Source: Sedimentisphaerales bacterium (GTDB lineage Bacteria; Planctomycetota; Phycisphaerae; Sedimentisphaerales; Anaerobacaceae). Taken from it: 14,853 nt of DNA. Both the position numbers and the translations under genes were made by a program. Below are positions 14,501-14,853 of the stretch, in pieces (position 1 is the first letter of the stretch; every line of letters begins with the position of its first letter). The stretch lies in assembly GCA_016933985.1 (NCBI GenBank), contig JAFGTU010000525.1, forward strand, positions 1 through 14,853, written 5' to 3'. The notes beneath the pieces were generated by a model that did not search any database, was not told where the DNA came from, and worked only from the letters and a program-made list of their open reading frames with translations.

Positions 14501-14853
14501 ATGAAGTTCACAGACCTTGACCTGAAGCCCGAAATCCTCGCCGGCTTAGGGCAGATGCAGTATGTCGATCTGACGCCGGTGCAGGCGGAGACCTTCAGTC
14601 ATATCATTGGCGGCAGGGACATCATCGCGCGGGCGGAGACCGGTTCGGGCAAGACGGCAGCGTGCGGGGTACCTATTTTGCAAATGATCGATACCTCTCG
14701 GAAAGAGGTCCAGGCCCTGATCCTCGTTCCGACTCGCGAGCTGGCGCTGCAGTACGTCCGGGAGATTTCCGAGATCGGCAAGCGGACCAGAGCCAAACCG
14801 TTTGCCGTCTATGGCGGCTTCTCGATGCAAATCCAGGTCGCCAAGCTCAACCA
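14501..14853 (+). CDS. DEAD-box ATP-dependent RNA helicase (partial, N-terminal 117 residues)
   Basis: The start of a DEAD-box helicase, which unwinds short RNA duplexes with ATP, for example in ribosome assembly or RNA decay. The isolated Phe3 upstream of the Q motif, the Q motif LTPVQAETF (24-32, Gln28), motif I AETGSGKTAA (45-54), motif Ia PTRELALQ (77-84) and YGGFS (104-108, motif Ib region) are in proper order. The gene runs off the right edge, so the DEAD box itself and the second RecA-like domain are not visible and the subfamily (RhlE, DeaD or other) cannot be told. The ATG at 14501 is supported by the usual F-x-x-L N-terminal pattern. The ribosome binding site is weak (GAGTGAG). Confidence 0.95.
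   Translation, partial: MKFTDLDLKPEILAGLGQMQYVDLTPVQAETFSHIIGGRDIIARAETGSGKTAACGVPILQMIDTSRKEVQALILVPTRELALQYVREISEIGKRTRAKPFAVYGGFSMQIQVAKLN

Overview
The window looks like a piece of a planctomycete chromosome, most likely Phycisphaerae and perhaps Sedimentisphaerales. This placement is an inference. It rests on the gene families, on the rhomboid N-terminus starting MGLYDRDY, and on G-rich intergenic DNA full of short dispersed repeats whose reverse strand reads as Asn-Lys-Pro-Asn-rich pseudo-peptides. I recall such repeats from that group but cannot search for them here.

Layout. 1-857 (-): the N-terminal 285 residues of exonuclease VII large subunit (xseA), running off the left edge. 858-1189: divergent intergenic region with a good sigma70-type promoter facing right. 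1190-2540 (+): a Soj/ParA-like ATPase overlapped by a gene for an unrecognised cysteine-rich protein. 2541-3245: no convincing gene. 3246-6815 (-): the magnesium channel mgtE, then a GalU-type nucleotidyltransferase translationally coupled to a GHMP kinase that closely resembles plant glucuronokinase. Together the last two could turn free glucuronate into UDP-glucuronate. 6816-7781: sparse, with a terminator, a possible tiny ORF, a 63-residue ORF and a paired-hairpin element. 7782-8363 (-): a 193-residue protein of unknown function. 8364-9645: a 1.3-kb mosaic of repeats with no believable gene.

9646-13340 is the most interesting part. A two-gene restriction-modification cassette (a PD-(D/E)XK nuclease and a zinc-ribbon DNA methyltransferase, 3 bp apart) sits between two fragments of a different, single-chain restriction-modification enzyme. 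The left fragment is that enzyme's N-terminal nuclease region. The right fragment is part of its C-terminal specificity region. The simplest reading is that the cassette replaced the middle of the older gene.

13316-13364 is a second paired-hairpin element, and 13529-14386 (+) is a rhomboid membrane protease with a charged C-terminal extension. A short inverted-repeat element lies at 14389-14453. A DEAD-box RNA helicase starts at 14501 and runs off the right edge.

No rRNA, tRNA, CRISPR array, intact transposase or integrase was seen. Gene identities come from reading motifs and remembered family consensus, without database searches.
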